Positions 58,918-64,000 of a DNA stretch of 64,000 bases are shown here, piece after piece (position 1 is the stretch's first letter; every line of letters starts with the position of its first letter). Location of the stretch: the NCBI GenBank assembly GCA_917880885.1, contig OU862912.1, positions 51,695,117-51,759,116 on the forward strand. Direction: 5' to 3'. The notes under the pieces are model-generated. The model saw nothing but the letters and a program-made list of their open reading frames with translations, ran no database searches and was not told where the DNA came from. Source of the stretch: Limnephilus marmoratus (Eukaryota > Arthropoda > Insecta > Trichoptera > Limnephilidae). A program made the translations under genes and the position numbers.

Positions 58918-61900
58918 CAAAGAGAAAATATTTCCTCCTGGAAATCATGAGGTCCATGTGTCACTTCCTGAAGAGAACTGCATACTATGTGAGCCTTGGT
59001 CGTAAATGTTAGTCTTGGAAGACGCCAAAATATAATGATTGTTAGCCGGAAGGATCCTGGTGATAGAAGTACTCCCAATCCATATAATGTACTTCATGGA
59101 GGAAGCGGTGACCACCGTACTGTAATACTGAAGCTATGACAAAATGCGATGAACAGAAAGACGCATCAATCTATGCAGCTTCTCTCCAATTATGATGCAT
59201 TCAATAACTGATGACCCAAGATGGCCCAAGGTAGAGATGAAAAAAAAACGCCAAAATCAGACCATTCCTCCGTCTGCGTACTTCGCCGCACTAATTGGAT
59301 CTTCATTTGCGTTTATGATGAATAATCCAAACTGGAGCAGAAGAAAGTCATTAAGTGAGGTTCTGTGTAGGTGATGAAAATTTTCCCGCGCTGCTAGCTC
59401 TGCCGCCCAATATGAATGAAGATGTATGATGGTCAAGACTGCATCTTGTGAAAGCTGAAGAAAATCCTTGAGTGACAGAAAGTGCAAGAAGTTCCATATA
59501 GAGTGGAGATCAGAAAACTGCAATGAAATGCGCCATCCGAGTAAGATGATGAACTTCCGATGTGAAGTAGTTCGAATAGTTGAAGATGTAGTCCAGATTG
59601 TGAGACCCAAATAATCCAGTTTCTTGTCGTTCCCTAAAACTGAACCTGCCTACAATTGGTTTTCTCAAAACAAAATCTAATTAAAGATGAAACTTTAAAA
59701 TATTATATTACATTAAAACAGTGCCAAAGTACCAAAAAACTTCATCGACTGAGATCCTAAAAGGCAAAAAGTCACCCTGACCATATTGAAAATAACCTTG
59801 AAATAATTATATAGAATACATCATTTAATTCTATGTATATTCTATTGTTAATCACCACAGAAGCACAACGCAATATTCAAATTATAAAAATTAATCGATC
59901 AAAATCAAAAATGAAAAATGCCATTATGATTATATTCAATTAGACTTCACAAAAACAGCAAGTAAAATTTATATCAATAAATATTAAATCATTTCCCAAG
60001 AATATAGTGTTGATTATAATTTGAGAACATAGATGTCGCTGAATTCGCCCAGAAAATAATTCCAAATTTATTAAATATTTAACAATGTCTAACTTCAGAC
60101 TTAAAAAAAAAATTTTGTCTCTCTAATTCCAAATGTAAAAAAAATAATCATGGTCGAAGTGCAGTAAAAAGATCAACATTAATAATCAAATATGAACTCA
60201 TAAAATCAAACTGAAACAGAGATCAGGAACAAAGTGAACACATAACACTCAACGTAGAAAATTAATGAAAGTTAATTGTTATTTTAAAACAAAAGAAATA
60301 TCTTTTATTACTATTTAAAATTCTTATAAAAAATAATGTAAAAATATCTTCATTGTAAAATGACCCCGTTTATAATGTGAAAGATAAATTTGTAGAAAAA
60401 AATTATACTATCTTCCGAAATATTTTCCTGAACAATTAATTAACACGCATAAAAATATATCTGTTAAACCTAAACAACCACAAGACATAAATACTAAATA
60501 CGTACACATAATCTCGTGTAAATCCTCAAAGAGATAGAATTGCAGTGAAATTTATCACCATTTAATGTAATATTAATACACCATATTACGATGTACCACA
60601 TGTGTTTTGTGTTAAAACACCACCTACGGCCCTATGCCAAACTGTCATTCCGCTAAAACCTCCGAGGAGATGGGAAATGAATTGTTCCCATTATCCAGAA
60701 CTAACCAGAACCAGATAAAATATGAAAATCTTATCATCAAAATCAACAATAACCAAGAGTCTGTTTACACATCATTTAAAAATCCTCCGAAGAGATGATA
60801 TGAAACCAACTTCCAAATATTGATCAATAAAATAAGCGTAGCCACGCCCCATGTGTATATTCATGTGCTAAACGTTCGCATTTTCCGCGAAAACCTGACG
60901 AGGTAATACCTGATCAGAATATTAAACTGCGACACCAGTTATATGGTACCACCGCAAGAATGACCTGTTTTATGCAGGTACTTACTACACCACCCCGAGA
61001 AAACAACCTGACTATGTATTACGAACACAAGACAAATTACAGACAGACAAAACGTACACGAACACAATTGAAAAATATGAGCATTTATTTGTGACGGAAC
61101 AAACCAACGCTGTATTTATCAAATAAAATATTTAATAACAATTAATAAATCAATAAAATAATCCCTCAAAAGAGACATGGTACTTCTGAAAGTGTAATTT
61201 GATGTGCGCTCAAATTTTATCTGATATCACGCAAAAACCAATTTAAGTATCGCAGTAAATCATGACAAAAATTGTTCGATTTATATTTATATTAATTCAG
61301 TAATGCCACTACTGACATCTATCGTCAAACTATGTAACCTGAATATAACTATGCTTTTGATAAGCGAGGCCTCACAACTCAATGCTAGAAAGTACTACTA
61401 ACTGACCACAGATGTCACTATGAGAAAAAAATTCCAGTAAAAAAATAAAAAATAAATTTTTGTAAAATCCGTACTAAGAGAAAAAACACAGCACGAACTA
61501 ACAATATGTTATCACATGTAAAACCCTAAAAGGATGTAATAACAATCCCAGAATGAACCGTAAATTAAACTCCTGAAACGTACATATGAAAAATCCTGAT
61601 GAAATCAATACGTATGCCCATTTTTAGAAGAAAACCTGAGAACAAAATTAAATGTGCAAAAGATCTGAAGTTAAAAAAAAATTTAAGAAAATGACCCAAT
61701 AATTTAAATCCAACAGAACAATAAAACTAAATATTTGAGAGATCAAAGTAATCATTGTGATCTGTAAGTCCCGATTAAAACCAGCAATTTTCAATCGAGA
61801 CACATATCCAAAATGTCCTCCGATGCTAACAAAATGAACGAATCTACCCTGATAAAGTTTAATATATCATGATGCAACAGAATACTGTACAGATTATTCT

Positions 61901-63311
61901 GAAATCAGGACATCGGTAAAGTTTATCAACCCCCAATAAAATTAGATTTAAATCGATAATTAAACCAAAAAGATTTTAAATCCCCATTAACTAAACGATA
62001 GATTTGTCAAAAGGAATGAGCTAAAACATCGATCTTCATGTCAGCTCAACAAATTTGAAAAACCATCAACTGCAAAACGGATCTAATAATTTAAAAAAAT
62101 TACCAAAAGAAGATAATAACAGAATTAATGATTTAAAAACTTCCCAAAAGTCAAAATCTGTCAATACAATTATATCCACTAGTAATAAAATAAATGAAAA
62201 AAAAATTAAACCCGCTTGTTGCGAAGAACTGGTCCCAGCAATACCTCCGCAGATCTGCGTGAAGAAATCTGACGTCTAAAATGATTTCCACCGCTTATCA
62301 TTAGAAAAATGCTGGCCATACTGAAAACATATTTATGAAAAGTTATTTAAAGAAATAAAATATTTGAAACATGGTTAAAGGAAGAAAAACAACAAACGGC
62401 TGACAAAGATAGCCTTGTTCGTGACAAAAATTCACTTGGGTCGCATGAAAAAAATTTTTTTTTTGTCAATACCCTAAATCACCAGGATGTAAATGTTCAA
62501 AAATACGATAATCTTTAAGAAATAATGAAGAAGCTCAGATAATTTCCAGTAAAAGTGTATGGGGCGCAGAATCACCAAGGTCCCTATTCATAAATGAAAA
62601 ATAAAATTTAGTTGTAAGGATTTTCCTAATAATTTTTAAAGAACATCAATAATTCGAAAATGACGCTTAACAATCTGAAACAAAATTTCAATCTGAAACC
62701 GATTTAAAACACAAGAAAGAATTTTTAAATAATTATTAACTTACATAGTTTAATTATTATTGTGGTCCAATTTAAATTGTACTCGGCATTATAACCTATA
62801 ATCCCAGATTAACGCCATGAGATATCCTGAAGCCATGAATGCTACATTGTGACAAACTGAGGCTAAAAGTACCTACATTTTCTGAAAAAAAAACGGAAAA
62901 AATAATTAGACGATTTTTGTATTTCATGTATTGAACACAACAAGGAATATGATAAAATAGATCGTTCAAATTCAACGAACAATTAAGATTCAAATAGTCA
63001 AATAGTGGTTACAAAGTTTGTCATAATTAATCTGCGAGAAGCGAACAATACTTGAGCATTAATTAATTATTCACGGCTACAATAAAAGTTTCAAAGGGAA
63101 TTGAATAAAATAATGAGTTTGATCCAGGCTGACAAAGAGAATATGCAATAATAAATTAACATTAAATGTTCAAAAGACTTACATGTAAATCCATCTAGAA
63201 ACGCAGATGACCTCACAGAATTCCACCGTCAAAAAAATGTATACCCACTAGATAATATATTTTAAACGAAACAAAATATGATAAAATAGTTCAAAGCACG
63301 TTGGGTCGCCA
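58918..63311 (-). other. Internal region of the LTR element, no coding capacity
   Basis: About 58,920-59,650 is less AT-rich and holds the only longer minus-strand frame (59,257-59,610, 117 codons), which I do not recognise; another frame nearby reads GLFGSHNLDYIFNYSN. It may be a decayed coding remnant. The rest is about 3.6 kb of very AT-rich DNA. Near 60,658 and 60,781 similar CTCCGAGGAGATG / CTCCGAAGAGATG motifs occur. No RT or integrase motif could be seen in any frame. Confidence 0.6.
63294..63311 (-). other. Primer-binding-site-like sequence
   Basis: Minus-strand TGGCGACCCAACGTGC lies 3 bp downstream of the right (5') LTR. I cannot name the matching tRNA from memory. Confidence 0.6.
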
Positions 63312-63314
63312 AAA

Positions 63315-63997
63315 TATAACGTAAATACTCGTATTTGGTTAACCTCGTGGTATTTAAATGTGTGAATCGACATCTTACTGTCAGAATGGAATATTGAGGT
63401 TATGAAAGTTAAATCTTGTAGTAAGGTAATGCTAAGCTCAGGGTAGGTAAGACATGTGAATATGGTAATCAATACTAAATGAAATTAAAGGCTATAAAGG
63501 GAATATAATATTTAATCATAAATACAAGGTTTGATCAACAAAAGAGACTCTAAATAAATTAAATGATTATACTCAGGGTATGGTGACTGCTCCAAGAAAA
63601 CAGTGCATATTGTATCATAAGTTGCTTCTAAGATTGAAAGATGGAAGGCGCCAGTCGTTTATTAAAATTGCCCTAGAACTATTAAACGACAAATAGTCTG
63701 TTAAATTATGTATGAGAAAACCAATGAAAATATAATAACGATACGTGATTGATAATTCCCATGAGGTCTGTGAATCTGTGAGATCTTCTGCCCGTCGAGT
63801 TTCTGTCAGGATCCACATGCCGTCGGCCGTCTCACAAGTCGCCTGGAATCAAACTGAAGTACTACTGTGCCCGCGGCGCTCTCGAACTTTGCGAAGCATG
63901 GGCACCAACCTCGGAATACAGATGGCTTGTAATGCTGCCAACCACACTGGTCGAATCCATTGAGCATTATAGTGTCTTAGCGGTTCTTACCGCTACA
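63315..63997 (-). repeat. 5' LTR (right copy)
   Basis: Direct repeat of 58,223-58,905 with the same termini. As the functional 5' LTR on the minus strand it should carry the promoter; ACACTATAATG near its start is a possible but unproven TATA-like element. Confidence 0.9.
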
Positions 63998-64000
63998 AAA

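Larger units (their letters stand above)
58223..63997 (-). mobile_element. Non-coding LTR retroelement (LARD-like), minus strand
   Basis: Two direct 683-bp LTRs (58,223-58,905; 63,315-63,997) flank 4.4 kb. On the minus strand the LTR starts TGTAGCGGTAAG and ends CGTTATA. Next to the right LTR is TGGCGACCCAACGTGC, a primer-binding-site-like sequence starting TGG as complement to a tRNA CCA end. Next to the left LTR, GGTGGAGGGG is a polypurine tract. AAAT precedes the left LTR and AAA follows the right one, where the window ends, consistent with a 4-bp duplication. The longest internal frame is 117 codons, with no gag, protease, RT, RNase H or integrase motif. Confidence 0.85.

Overview
This is nuclear DNA from an arthropod, most likely an insect (the order cannot be fixed from this window). 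It is AT-rich, has no operon-like gene packing, and most long reading frames are fragments of transposable elements. Several lines point to insects: RTE-, CR1/Jockey- and Penelope-type retroelements, Helitrons with A|TC...CTAG|T ends, PIF/Harbinger and hAT MITEs, tRNA-headed SINEs, and a short TTAGG-type (CCTAA) run. No rRNA or intact tRNA gene, CRISPR array or bacterial-type gene was seen.

Layout. 0-9 kb: a long-TIR element with 135-bp subterminal repeats, three abutting or nearby Helitrons (one carrying a nested SINE), a pyrimidine-rich Helitron-derived block, an RTE-related repeat, and a possible tiny TATA-driven gene near 8.35-8.69 kb. 9-19 kb: a nearly complete RTE-like RT frame on the minus strand, a CR1-like fragment, a second RTE-like fragment, and a 1.18-kb segmental duplication (11.08-12.26 and 15.25-16.43 kb) that carries a Helitron. 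19-29 kb is mostly featureless, with short retroelement pieces, a pair of SINE pieces and a Harbinger MITE. 29.4-33 kb: an RTE-like fragment split by a 2.9-kb CR1-like element, so that a 1007-codon chimeric frame reads through the junction. 33-46 kb: more non-LTR 3' ends, a 32-bp minisatellite, a Penelope-like element with inverted termini and a hammerhead-like motif, a 58-bp perfect inverted repeat, a tRNA-headed short SINE and two Harbinger MITEs with poly-C tracts. 48-55 kb: a composite minus-strand SINE interrupted by two insertions, an hAT MITE, and the best host-gene evidence in the window: a GC-rich promoter with YY1- and E2F-like motifs followed by a signal-peptide-type first coding exon and a splice donor (52.56-53.12 kb). 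55.6-58 kb: an RTE-like pseudogene and a TTCGAA-repeat foldback element containing another RTE insertion with a 12-bp target duplication. 58.2-64 kb: an LTR element on the minus strand with two 683-bp LTRs that appear identical but with no gag-pol coding capacity.

How the parts relate: the elements form layers that give a relative order of insertion (CR1 in RTE; MITE in Jockey-like fragment; SINE in Helitron; RTE in foldback element). Non-autonomous elements (SINEs, MITEs, Helitron derivatives, the LTR element) probably borrowed proteins from relatives elsewhere. The strongest candidates for something poorly described are the long two-form SINE family with its 3' stem-loop, the coding-free young LTR element, and the Penelope hammerhead with its inverted arms.
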